This document shows, in pieces, positions 9,001-18,732 of a stretch of 21,258 bases of DNA. Numbering within the stretch: position 1 is the first letter of the stretch; every line of letters begins with the position of its first letter. The notes beneath the pieces are model-generated. The model searched no databases and was not told where the DNA came from. It saw nothing but the letters and a program-made list of their open reading frames with translations. The translations under genes were made by a program, and so were the position numbers. The DNA is taken from NCBI GenBank assembly GCA_002081555.1, contig MZNV01002618.1, positions 1 through 21,258 on the forward strand. The letters run 5' to 3'. This stretch comes from Protostelium mycophagum (Eukaryota > Evosea > Variosea > Protosteliida > Protosteliaceae).

Positions 9001-10687
9001 CGCGTCCGCAAAATTACCAAAGAAATCATTTGCCTTATAATTGACCAAGTTACAGGTATTGTTATTCTTGAACCAAACACCCCTGCGACAGGCTGTAAAA
9101 TTCAGCGATATTTCATCGAAATTTCCGACTCACTTTGGTACAGAGCGATATTTATGGGGGCAGCCCCGACGGGTTCCTGATAACCACAGATTTGGTCCGG
9201 TGCATTCTGACCACACTTGATCGCTTGGTATTTAGACGCATCACAAGGTTCAGAACTCCCTCCGAGTTTATCAAGACAAACGCAGTTTGTTGCCGTCTGG
9301 TCGATGTAAAAATATTGGTATGCTCGGCATTGCTCCCAGCACGTCGAGCTCGTGTTGAGAGGGTCAGAAACGATGCTCGGTGAAACGAGGTCCCAACAAG
9401 CCGGCGTGGTGCGGGTATCGTAACATGTAAAAGCACACTCTTCCGCGCTATACACCTTGGTGTACTCGCCCATGTATGGGCCCTGGTGTGTAACCTGTGG
9501 AGTATATGAAGCACCGAGAAGTATTCTGGGTACATCGGTGTTGGTGGGGTTAAACATGTTGGTGCCTTTTAATGTTAGATGCGAAGCATTGCACGAATAT
9601 TCTGTAATGGTGATGGCATCTGGAGATGATCAGCAGGGATATCCTCGTTGTAGATGGTGTTACCGAAGACTACTGGTATTTCGCTTTTCTCAGAATTTCC
9701 CATCATCATATCGATATTCTCGAAGTTTGGCAGCTGTCAGATGTCAGCTGTCACACTACATCGTGACTTCACCTGTGGGAATTGTATGACTATAAAATTC
9801 GATCCTGTGTCGGTCACATATGGAGTCACACCATCAATGCTGGAGAAGGTGTAGATGGCAGTGCTGCGGGAGAGGTTTGGAGCAGTGATTTTCAATTGTA
9901 GAGCCGAATTCAGCTTTCCGACATCGTCAAATTTTGGAACTGAAATAATGAGCAATGGTGACATCATGAGGATCTCAATGGACAAAACTCATCAGAATGA
10001 AAGATTACTTGTGTAAACAAGAGCGTTTTGTGGATAAGACTGAGATGACGTATACAACGTGAAACTAGGTGCTGATGTCGTCAGTGGTGGCTGGATTTGA
10101 AGAGTGATCTTTGCATCATTTTGGCTCATGATTCCATTGCCTGTGTAGTTTGTGTTTTCTATTCGCACTGTCTTTACGCTCATAAGTCCTGTCCCTGTGA
10201 AACTTAAGACACCACGGTCACCGGAGAAGGAAGGTATGCCGATCTCGGAAGGGGCTGTATCTGGAGAAGAAGACTGTCTTTTCATGGCGAGGAATGGTGT
10301 TTTGACAAATGGGGAGGGTGCATTTTTGATTGAGACATGGAAGTGTGGATGGTCCGAGAGATCTAAAGAGAGTGACATGATGCAAGAGAGAACATCAGCC
10401 GTGACGGAGACCACTTGACACGAGCCCTCCTCAGAAGAGACCTCATAGAGGGAGGCGGGAAGGTCCCAGGAGCCTTCTAACAGGACGAGATATCCACCAT
10501 CTTTCTTCATCACTCTAACGGATCTCACCTTCGTTCCTGTTCCATCATTTATTTATTTTGAGAAAGACAACTGACCTTCATGTTGTTGTGAGAGGAATGA
10601 GTGACTTTCCTCTGCTTCTTGAATCATTTCTCCCAAACATAGCGAAAACGCCAGTGTTAATAGAAAGACACGGCTGCTGATAATCAT
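3055..10687 (-). CDS. GAIN/GPS single-pass receptor with WSC and TIG domains and a cytoplasmic tyrosine pseudokinase (copy A)
   Basis: Complete receptor of roughly 2,000 residues in about 30 exons. The start at 10,687 (MIISSRVFLLTLAFSLCLG) gives a signal peptide. Domain order, from high to low coordinates: TIG-like (10,250-9,780); WSC 1 (9,480-9,140: YSAEECAFTCYD, CWEQC, CGQNAPDQICGY); Thr/Ser plus TIG-like (8,800-8,240); WSC 2 (7,930-7,600: YSPEDCAFQCYD, CWERCQ, DQVCGF); TSST-repeat stalk (7,240-6,890); TIG-like segments (6,880-6,000); GAIN (5,740-4,950); GPS (4,870-4,760: CLFWDEKDSRWSSDGC and CGCYHL|TNF, the HL|T cleavage site); one membrane helix followed by KRTK (4,560-4,470); kinase-like domain (4,360-3,200). 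The kinase keeps the glycine loop GNGTYAKMYK, VALK (Lys at 4,227-4,225), PIRWTAPE, DMWAFGITVWE and KKRPSW, but has HGNLSARN in place of HRDLAARN and NFS in place of DFG. PIRWTAPE is formed by removing a 42-nt intron (3,640-3,599). The last exon ends in a Tyr-containing tail at TAG 3,057-3,055. Predicted role: ligand sensing with GPS self-cleavage and allosteric or scaffold signalling without phosphotransfer. Confidence 0.85.
5681..6079. repeat. Near-identical tandem-paralogue block (copy 2)
   Basis: Partner of bases 1-402, lying inside the GAIN-side exons and introns of receptor copy A. The right border is at 6,079, where ..GGAAGAGTC is followed by unrelated sequence in the two copies. The left border cannot be seen because the other copy leaves the window at base 1. 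Confidence 0.97.
6897..7231 (-). repeat. 12-nt coding minisatellite encoding the TSST stalk
   Basis: About 25 imperfect copies of a 12-nt unit, GTTGTAGATGAG with variants GTTGTTGATGAG and GTTGTAGACGAG on the plus strand. On the minus (coding) strand each unit reads Thr-Ser-Ser-Thr, giving a long mucin-like, probably O-glycosylated stalk in receptor copy A. Shorter tracts of the same unit lie at 8,740-8,775 and 600-690. The units differ mainly by TAG/TTG and GAT/GAC, a pattern of recent slippage or unequal exchange, so length is likely polymorphic. Confidence 0.95.
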
Positions 10688-11064
10688 CTTGTGATCGGGA
10701 CGAACTGAGTCTGCGGAAAGATACACCAATCGATCTTTCGTTCTGTGAATCTCTGACAGCCTTGCCCCTCGGAAATGTCGACACCGAAATATTCCAAGAA
10801 CGATGCTGTCAAAAGAAGAAGTTACTCCTGGTTGTATTGTAGACGGTCGAAAACATCTTCCAGTTCTCTGATGAAAGAGAGCGGTTCGAACTTGATGGCT
10901 AAGAGTACAACTTCTGATCCCCCGCTTCGGTCTCGCTTCTGGGTAGAATGAATTCATTTCACAAAGCAGGTGGGTGTTGTAGAGCATCAAGATGCATCGA
11001 CTTGGAGGGATTTTGTCAAGTTTTGATGAGGTTGAACATCCAAATCAAATAAGATAAAGAGGAC
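10688..11064. other. Intergenic region and 5' leader of receptor copy A
   Basis: 377 bp between the stop of the CTC1-like gene and the start of receptor copy A, both on the minus strand. The part nearest the receptor (about 10,688-10,790) is similar to the leader of copy B. Nothing coding is evident here, and no TATA box is obvious. Confidence 0.6.
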
Positions 11065-14000
11065 TCAGTTGAATACCTGGTGCTGTCTGGCGAAGATCAC
11101 TCTGGTTCTGAAGATCTTCTCGTTTTGCAGTATGTCTGTCAGTGGACTATTTTTATAGACTTCCCTCTTATTTTGCGTGTTGACAGAGACCAAATTGCCA
11201 TTCTTCTTCACGAAGGCGCGGAGTGCCATCATGTCACTAAAATGTCAGGATGACATTTGACAGATGTCATCTCACGTGTCTGTACAGCAAAACAATGACT
11301 GGACCAGCAAGGGGTCTTCCACGAAAAGGGAAGTTCTCCCGCTGCCGTCATCTACAATACAGATAATCCTGGTCTCGAGGTGTTCTTTGGGACTTGATAA
11401 TTCAGTGAAATTTCGCTATATCATTTTCCTTTTGACCGAAAATAATTTTTAATAATTCAAGACTTTTACTTGATGAAGAGTCGTATTGAACTGATCTCTG
11501 TTATTGTAGCTTGAATCCTGGCAATCTTACTCTTCGATATGTCTTTGAATAATTGGGATATGAAATATGACTCCACCCTTCTACAACCAGTCAACTTTCA
11601 TCGAGAAGAAAGGAGATCGTGCGAAATTTCGATGAGATTTCACCTCGGGTCCAAGTCTGTAGATGTGGATAATCCAGTATAACCGTCCAGTGTGATGACG
11701 GGCTCATTCTTGAAGAGATAATATGGATTCTTCGTCTGAGATACACGCTTCACCAGATTATGAACAGTCAATCTCATACCAAGAATGAGCCCTCTGAATA
11801 GTTCCATCAGCTCTGGCCTGATGGTTATGTAGATCTGGTACGTTATCAGAAGTAAACAAAGTAGATTTATTAGGCTGAGATATGAGTACCAGAACAATAT
11901 GTAGAGGTCAACTCACCATGATATGATCCCATTTATTCACGACGGTTCCGATTTTCAAGTTGATTTTCAATTGTTGGTGCATGTCATATGAATAAAACTT
12001 CTCCACGATCACGCCACTGATACCAGTTCCCGGTATCTGTCAGGAATATCAGATGGATGGATTGACACCTGTCACTCACAAAATTCTCCACGACCTCTGA
12101 AGCGTCCATTGCTGGAGTGGCCATTCTGTAATCTTCCACGAAATTTCTCAGCTGAGAAATAAATAAATACTTATCTACAACTTGCCATGACATACCTGAG
12201 CAGAAGACAACGTGATGGGGTCTTGTTGTTCCAGGAACGAAGAAAAAGATGGGGGGGCGAACTCATCTGAACTCGATAGATGTTCCAGTGAAATTTCACC
12301 GAAATAATAAAATGGCCTCTCCACCACATCATGAGCGAACTGCACGGTAGTTACCGCAACTGGATGACGTTAGCATGCGTGAAGACACTCTCATACCTTG
12401 ATATGCCTCGATTGTTTTGAGTTTCTGAGTCATGATGGAGGCTTCATCCGTTCTGTGTAAAATAACAATTGTACCGGGGAAAATGGAGCGAAAAGTTCGC
12501 AGATGAGGATTTCGAACTCTAATCGTGGTGACCTGCTCGTTGTAGATCGACCGAAATTTCGATGAAAATACCTCTTCGCAGGCAGTGAAGGACGATTGTG
12601 AATACTGAGACAATATTCTTCCAGTCAGAGAAAAAGTGTAAGTGTCTTGATGCAAAATCGGAAATGTTTTGTGGTAAACCTGCATATCTCAATCCCATAA
12701 TGATTCATGCGACTGACCAGTATTACGACAGCATCATAGCTCGTATTCTGATGGTGGATGCGGGCCAGTCTGGAGGCAATGGATATTCGGTCTTGTTTAG
12801 TCTTCTCAGCACAAGATTGATGATGGTGGATGATGATGTAAGTGTCTGCTCGATCATGCCCGGCGGGAATCTTCAGATTTTAATTTTCAAAAAAGGAGCA
12901 ATTTCACCTCTGAGATGAGATGATAATGGTCCACTCGAATTAAATTTCCGATTTGCTCGATGATTTCGGGATATTTGGATGTCTACAACCAGTCAAGATT
13001 TTTTTCAAGATGAAAAGTCTCACATTCGACATGATGACATCTACAACGCCAGAATTATCTTGAAGATAGAAAGAGCCGTCCTCCCGCATGTACAATATTC
13101 CGATCAAAATCTCCGAAATTTCCGTGGATTCTACGCATCCCAAGTCACCAGGGTATTCGAATTTCGAGGAAAATAAATCTGACAACTGGATCATTCTGGG
13201 AAGTATTCGCCTGGGACTGGACCCGTCAAAAAGGTGTCAAATGTCATTAAGTTGCGTCACTCACGACAGTTTGCATTTGTGTCCGAAAAATTCCCGGTAG
13301 ATATCACGTGAGTATTGATGTCTCTTCTCGACCTTCATGATATCATACATCTTCTTCAGACATCTTTTTGGGTCATAAGATGTCAGATCTAAACCCTGTG
13401 GAGATATCAATGACATCTTAAAAATACAACGGAAACCATAAAAATCGATGAAAATACCCTTTCAAAAATGAGTCTCTCGTCATATTCTGGTTTGAATTTA
13501 TTCATCAAAAAAGCAAAGCTGTCCAAAAACCTACATCTACAATGAGGACTTTACTTATCTACAACGAGATAAACTCACCATATGTAAGTCGTGAAATCCA
13601 TAATCTTCCACAAGTGAGCCATTGTAGATGTACTCTGTCTCAGTGGTGGGTACGATTTTCCAATAACTTTCGAGAATTTCTGGACTTCTACGCTGCTGTA
13701 GATGCAACACCCAAATCCCTAGACTCGTCATTTTGAAATTTCGATGAAAACTCACTCTCAAACGGCCGTTCAGATGTACAGCGTGTACGTCACGCATCAC
13801 AATTTTGGCGCCAATTCTGAATCCTCTTCCTTTGTTTTGAAGAAAATAATGCGTGAGGAGCAAGTACAAATTGTCATCAATCTCAATCACGGAATCTGAC
13901 ACAAAGCCAGTGATTCTACCGAAATAAGTGAGGATATTTTGCTTGTTGATATCTACAACATGTCATCTGTTGAACCATGATGATCATGGTTGCACATATA

Positions 14001-15726
14001 TGATTGAATCATTGTGATAAGGCGCTTTCTTTTTTATAGAAGTTTTGCATTTTCTGAAATGTCGACCCAACATTCGGCGTTTCTTTAGCACTGAAACACA
14101 ATTATGTTCGAAATTAATCACGGTAACGTACGTGTCGTTCACAATAAGAAATCATTATTTTTGACTTTTAAAGTGGCACAAGGTGCAGAAGAACAAGACA
14201 AATTTCATGCGGAAGATACCTTGTGAGTTTTCTCTGTGGCTGAGGACATCTTGCTCGATGACGTCATTGGGGTGTAAGACCACTGTAGATGATGTGGTAC
14301 ATAACAAGGCTTTTCCCGCCAAAGAATTATTTTTGAAAACTCCTGCTTGCAGATGCGACACGCAGATTTCAGTGCCAACCTTTTGGTATGAGTTGTGCCA
14401 TTCAATGAGAAATCACCTTGACGAATTGAATCCATCTTGTTGCTGCATTGGCATACCTTGTGTCATTGTGAAACACGATATTCACCGTGTCAACATTGCC
14501 AGAAGTATTTCTGATATCTTCAGTTGCGAAAAATGATGCAGATTTGTCAGTGCAGACCAAAAACATTTTGTTCTTTTAAGTGAATTATTGTCCAATTTGC
14601 GGCAGAAATCAAGAATAGACCCTTCAGTAATTGGACTCACGATGATAATTCCACAAAGAAGAACTTGGCCGGTCTGATCATGTGGTCATCTTCTACTTCA
14701 TCAAGGTACAAATTGTGTTGTATATGTGTTGAGCTCTTATTGATCAGTGGTGATACCGCAGTAACCACCCCCCTCACGTGATATACATCTTGCACAGGTG
14801 TCTACAACGATTATAAAATGACTGTATGATTCACAATAAAACTGCTTACTGCAGGTGTGGAAGCGACTTCTTGCGTCATGACGTCATCATTTATCACTCT
14901 TCTTTTCTTCCTTTGGGGCTGACTACAACTTGCCACTTCTGAATATTCGTGTAGTGTCAAAAAGTTGAATTTTTCTGGCTGTGCGGGTGGGTTTATCGGG
15001 TCGAATAACAGATAATCAATAATCTGCAAAATTAATCTCCCGCCAAAAAATGAATTCAAAATTTAAATATCACCTCTACATAATGGCCTAATTTCTCTCT
15101 CTTGGGACCAAGGCTCATCTCCATCTTGGTCTTTTCGATGGAATCACCGATCAGTAAGTTGAATTTGGTGATCAATAGGAGACGTGAAGAGCTATTTCTG
15201 TCCAATCCTAGTGCTTGTAGAGAAGGTGTTTGTTCAAACTCACATGGGATGGTGAGTGTTGGTGTTGGTTTATTACTTAGAAACAGATCGCCGTCAGAGG
15301 ACTCGATCATCAATAGGGCTAAGAGAATTTGTGATCTCTGATGGAGAGATCAGATGCGATCAATTATTGATCTCACCTCTGTATTTGATGAACCCAGTGC
15401 ACCTGAATTGTTAATCAAATTGAGTTGTGATTCAGATCACCTTTCAATGATCTTTCTTGGGACAGAAGGCCTTCCACTGTATAAACATGCAGTAGAGAGA
15501 TGACTCGATCTGATAGAGCTTCCAGAACTTGGCAAGTCCAATGTGCCGCTTCAGCGTTAGAAGAAGCATGAGTGATGATCTTTCGCGCTATGGACTCGAT
15601 CCAAACCCTCTCCCTCGGTGTCTTCGATTCAAAGTCTGGTAAGCTGTTGATCCATGACATACTCTGCCCACCGCTACTTTGGCTCTCATCTTGCAAGAGT
15701 GTATCGATTTGACTCCAACCATCCAT
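11065..15726 (-). CDS. CTC1: CTC1-like multi-OB-fold telomere protein (CST complex subunit)
   Basis: Large intron-rich gene of roughly 1,150-1,200 codons, close to the size of animal CTC1. The start MDGWSQIDTLLQ at 15,726 is my choice because upstream frames close quickly. The stop is TGA at 11,067-11,065. Recoverable segments look like serial OB folds: SRLLLITKFNLLIGDSI (15,170), YHVRGVVTAVSPL (14,780), TGQVLLCGIII then FLVCTDKSASFF (14,670-14,540), EICVSHLQAGVFKNN and LLCTTSSTVV (14,375-14,280), GFRIGAKIVMRDVHAVHLNG (13,830-13,770), RDIYREFFGHKCKLS (13,310), GSFYLQDNSGVVDVIMSN (13,070), FRSIFPGTIVILHR (12,490), MELFRGLILGMRLTVHN (11,790), and a last OB unit RIICIVDDGSGRTSLF (11,360). In animals and plants CTC1 joins STN1 and TEN1 to bind telomeric ssDNA and recruit Pol-alpha/primase. 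The family call rests on the OB series, the size and the EFFxHxC-like segment. Another large OB protein (RPA1- or POT1-like) is possible. Exons between 14,230-13,900 and 13,560-13,400 are not fully resolved. Confidence 0.5.
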
Positions 15727-15825
15727 CACATTCCTCGAATCGAAAACAGGGAAGAACGAAATTGATGAATCTCGTCTACAACGAACTAGTTTTGGCGGCA
15801 AAGCTCATTTTCAAACCACATCACA
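15727..15825. promoter_or_regulatory. Divergent promoter between the CTC1-like gene and EED
   Basis: Only 99 bp separate the two start codons, so both promoters and 5' leaders must lie here. A TTTTGGCGGCAAAG box (about 15,790-15,803) resembles an E2F-type element. No TATA box is seen. A GTTGTAG|AC 3' splice-like site on the minus strand (15,774-15,785) could belong to a leader intron of the CTC1-like gene. Confidence 0.5.
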
Positions 15826-17886
15826 ATGACAACAAAGAATAAGAGACCAAGAGAGTCCGCAGAGGAAGAAGATGACGGTCTTGACCCTTCTTTCGAGCCA
15901 GGTGCTGAGGATGAAATGGAAGAAGAGGAACCATATGCACCACCATCTCCCACACGGGAGACGACTACACGTGTCCGTGCACCTCCTCCTCCCGTAGATC
16001 TTGGCCCAATGCCTGCTGAAGATACACCAGAGGCGTTCTTCCGCCATATGTACCTAAAGACTTTGATTAAAGAGAATCACGGCTCAGAGATTAGCCAGGT
16101 GGTCCTAAATACAACTGAGCCTCGTTATCACAACATGGTTGCCACGGTCGGCGATAACCAGGTCAGACTTTCAGATCTAGTTTTGAGTTGATCTCAACAG
16201 GCCAACATATACGACAATGAAAACATGGGAAAACATCTAGATCTGTATCTCCATTTTATCAACAAAGAGACACCTCTTACAGAGTCCAAGGGCAGGGTAA
16301 GTTTTTCTTTGCATCATCCATCCTAATAAAATAGACTTCATTTGGATTGAAGACCTGTTGTTGGATGAAGGAAGGTGGTGGTGAGAATGAGCTCAAAGAG
16401 GACGCTTATCTGGCTGTTGGAGGAGAGGACAGGATCATCCACGTGATCAGCATCAAGAGAACAAAAGTCATCACACTCCTCAGAGGTCGTCTGACAAATA
16501 TATCCTCTATGAAATTGACATGATCAGGTCACACTGGAAACATCGTGGACCTTGTATCACACCCCACCATCCCGCAGCTGTTGTTGTCTGTTTCTTCAGA
16601 CAACACATTGAGAATGTGGGATACACAATGTCAGGAACCAGGACAAAACTGCCTCCGAATTTGGAATTTTGGCGCACAAGTTCACACCGCAGCCTTCAAC
16701 GCTGACGGCACCAAAGTAGTTGCGGGAGGCTCAGGAGGTGTCATCCGCACAATCGACACCAGCGACCTCTTAGTGTCACGCAAGGTGTGTGCATTTCATG
16801 ATGATGTCTTGATGGCATGTACTGAAGAGTTGTAGAGAGTCGCGAAGCCCTTAGATGTGGGACCATCCATCAAAGCTGAAAAGAAAGCGCATGCCAGCGC
16901 CATAGGTGAGGTGATGACGTCATATTGCGACTGATGACGTGTAAGACTGCCTGAGATTCTTGGGTGACCGCCTTGTCTCCAAATCTGTCGACGGAAGGAT
17001 CCTTGTTTGGGATCCAAACAGTGGAAGAGTAAGCTTACACCATTTTCAAACGTGAAAAATAATTTTTTTAAAATTGAAATTCGTCCAATTATTATTTTTA
17101 TTTTTCGATCACTGCGATTTTATGGACGAATATTACCCTGCGGACACGGATTTGTACAAAGTTCAAAATTAATTTTGAAAGCGATTATTTTTTTATAATC
17201 CCGGTAAGCAACGTGACCATTGCGGTAAGCGATTGTCACCCCGTTGACCACCTTACCGTGACAATCGCGTTCCGTACCGGGATTGTTGAAAAATTATTTG
17301 CTTCAAACGATAATTTTGAAATTGGTACAAATCCGTGTCCGCCGGGTAATAACTACCGCGAAAAATCACGATACCAAGAGAATATTCAGATTTATTTCCT
17401 CTAAAAACAGCAAAGCATCAGATCGCTGCAAAACAGAATTGATTCTTCACAGGTCGACACGGAAATCAAAATCAATACAAAGAATGTCGCCTCTCGTTTT
17501 GACATCTCGAAAGACGGTCAGTACTTGGTATGTGGTAACAGCGACGGCCAGGTATGAATTTTCCCGCCAAATTCAAATTTTGAATTTGCAGGTGTTTATC
17601 TACAAGATGGCGACCGGTGGATTGATCAGAAGGCTGGAGCACAAGAGGTTGAGAGCCGCAGTGAAGGCTGCTGCCATCTCCCATGACAACATGTAGAATC
17701 CAAATTCAAATTTTGAAAAAAATCTTGATTCTGAAAAAAAACAGGCACATTCTATTTTCCACAAGTGATTGTCTATTGTGGAGGTTTAGTTTCGTCAGCC
17801 CTGAAGTGATTGCTGCCGCCAGAAAAAGCAAAGAGGGAAGTAAGGAGGATAAGGAGAATAAGGATAATAAGGACAATAAAGAATAA
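15826..17886 (+). CDS. EED: Polycomb protein EED/FIE homologue (WD40, PRC2 core subunit)
   Basis: Nine exons join in phase: 15826-16161, 16201-16296, 16335-16485, 16528-16784, 16836-16905, 16946-17028, 17453-17551, 17592-17692 and 17745-17886. They give 444 codons plus TAA (human EED has 441). An acidic N-terminal tail (residues 1-60) precedes a seven-blade WD40 propeller. Diagnostic matches to EED/FIE are VATVGDNQANIYD (about 105-117), KTCCW (150-154), AVGGEDRIIHVI, GHTGNIVDLVSHP, LLLSVSSDNTLRMWD, HASAIDCLRFLGDRLVSKS (compare FIE NYVDCNRWFGDFILSKS), YLVCGNSDGQVFIY and a final LLWRF. EED holds EZH and SUZ12 together in PRC2 and reads H3K27me3. The positions I align to the human aromatic cage (F97, Y148, W364, Y365) are L94, K150, V343 and A344 here, so methyl-lysine reading may be lost or changed. 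The C-terminal tail is Lys/Glu/Asn/Asp-rich. Intron 6 is 424 nt because of an inserted foldback element; the other introns are 38-52 nt. Confidence 0.85.
17133..17349. mobile_element. Foldback/MITE-type DNA transposon in EED intron 6
   Basis: The element starts TTACCCTGCGGACACGG and ends CCGTGTCCGCCGGGTAA, flanked by TA on both sides (17,131-17,132 and 17,350-17,351). The outer 40 bases of the two arms (flank included) match in 37 positions as inverted repeats. Similarity resumes further in with AATCCCGGTA, and near the centre lies another perfect inverted pair, GCGATTGTCAC (17,228-17,238) and GTGACAATCGC. It has no coding capacity. The TA target site and length fit a non-autonomous Tc1/mariner-like or similar MITE. 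It sits in the sense-strand intron and the flanking exons remain in phase. Confidence 0.8.
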
Positions 17887-18732
17887 GTGCCTGATTTGTC
17901 TCGTACAATAACTCGAATACTCGTGACATCGCAAAACTAATTTGGCTCGTTGTAGATGGTAGTCACCGGAGTGATAACTACCTGACAGGAAAGATCTCCG
18001 CACCTGTACATCCCCTTTGAATATGTTTTATTTTATTTTTCAAGTTGATGATTAAAAATGATGTTCAGAGAAAGACACGAAAGAGCCCTCCCGGCGCACG
18101 GACCAAACTTGCTGCGACATTGAAGGTGAGATATTTTGTATCAAAAATAGATCTGATTTTATTTTTAGGAAGTCTATTTATAGATGAGAACTCTTGGGAG
18201 TCATCCCCGAGTTTGGAAGAGAGTCAAAAAAGGCACATCTCCAAAAAATGCGGGAAAAGAGTACTTACTCTCCCTCAAGAAAAACAGGAACGAGCTCCAT
18301 GGTCCAAGTTTTTGGTGGCCTATTATCCCGCTATAATATGGATGTTGTTCCGAACAAGTGTTGTTCGCAGAAAAAGTTATATTGCAGGATTTGGTTGTGG
18401 ACTCTCACCACGTCAATGAAGGCTTACGGTATGCTACTGCGATTGTGGAATTTGGTAGAGATCCGCCCAAATCGCACGCCAAGAAACTTTGGTTGCGACC
18501 AAACCACATCTTTTATACGATGGAAATGCCCAGCTTCCTTTCTGTTGGTTGCAAATTTCGGACATCGGTTGAAGTTTGTGGTGTTTTCGCTCAACAATCT
18601 CGAGTGCGTTGTAAGGGTGTTAAAGGAATCCCGCGGGTGAATATGGTGACATTTTGAAGGAACGTTTTGCTGACATCCCCGAAAGTGTAAGAACTTCTGT
18701 TGTGTCATTCGGAAGTTCATCTCACTCGAAAC
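17887..18732 (+). other. Unassigned stretch between EED and the GPI-protein gene
   Basis: 846 bp with no recognised gene. All three plus frames are open for parts of 18,045-18,660. One possible two-exon reading joins KNDVQRKTRKSPPGARTKLA (ending near 18,125 before a GTGAGA donor) to MRTLGSHPRVWKRVKKG (from 18,184 after TTTATAG). A different frame (18,360-18,657) reads VEFGRDPPKSHAKKLWLR and SFLSVGCKFRTSVEVCG. None could be completed into a consistent model or tied to a family. It could hold a small lineage-specific gene or the relic of one. The 12-mer CTCGTTGTAGAT occurs at 17,947-17,958. Confidence 0.3.

Noticed and set aside
9135-9535. Overlapping open frames on both strands within the WSC 1 exon
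   Set aside because: The WSC reading on the minus strand has the expected cysteines, matches copy B and fits the splice phases. The others are shadows.
10553-10990. Upstream extension of the receptor A reading frame beyond the signal peptide
   Set aside because: The leader of copy B is homologous but shifted in frame, showing the region is untranslated. The signal-peptide Met is the natural start in both copies.
11065-15726. Many frame changes and stops that could suggest a broken gene
   Set aside because: Nearly all are explained by 36-60 nt introns with proper GT-AG borders and continuous phase. The two unresolved intervals are limits of hand annotation.
15826-17886. Generic WD40 protein rather than EED
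   Set aside because: The combination VATVGxN, TCxW, AVGGEDRIIHVI, IDCLRFLGDRLVSKS and terminal LLWRF, with a length of 444, matches EED/FIE specifically rather than generic WD40 repeats.
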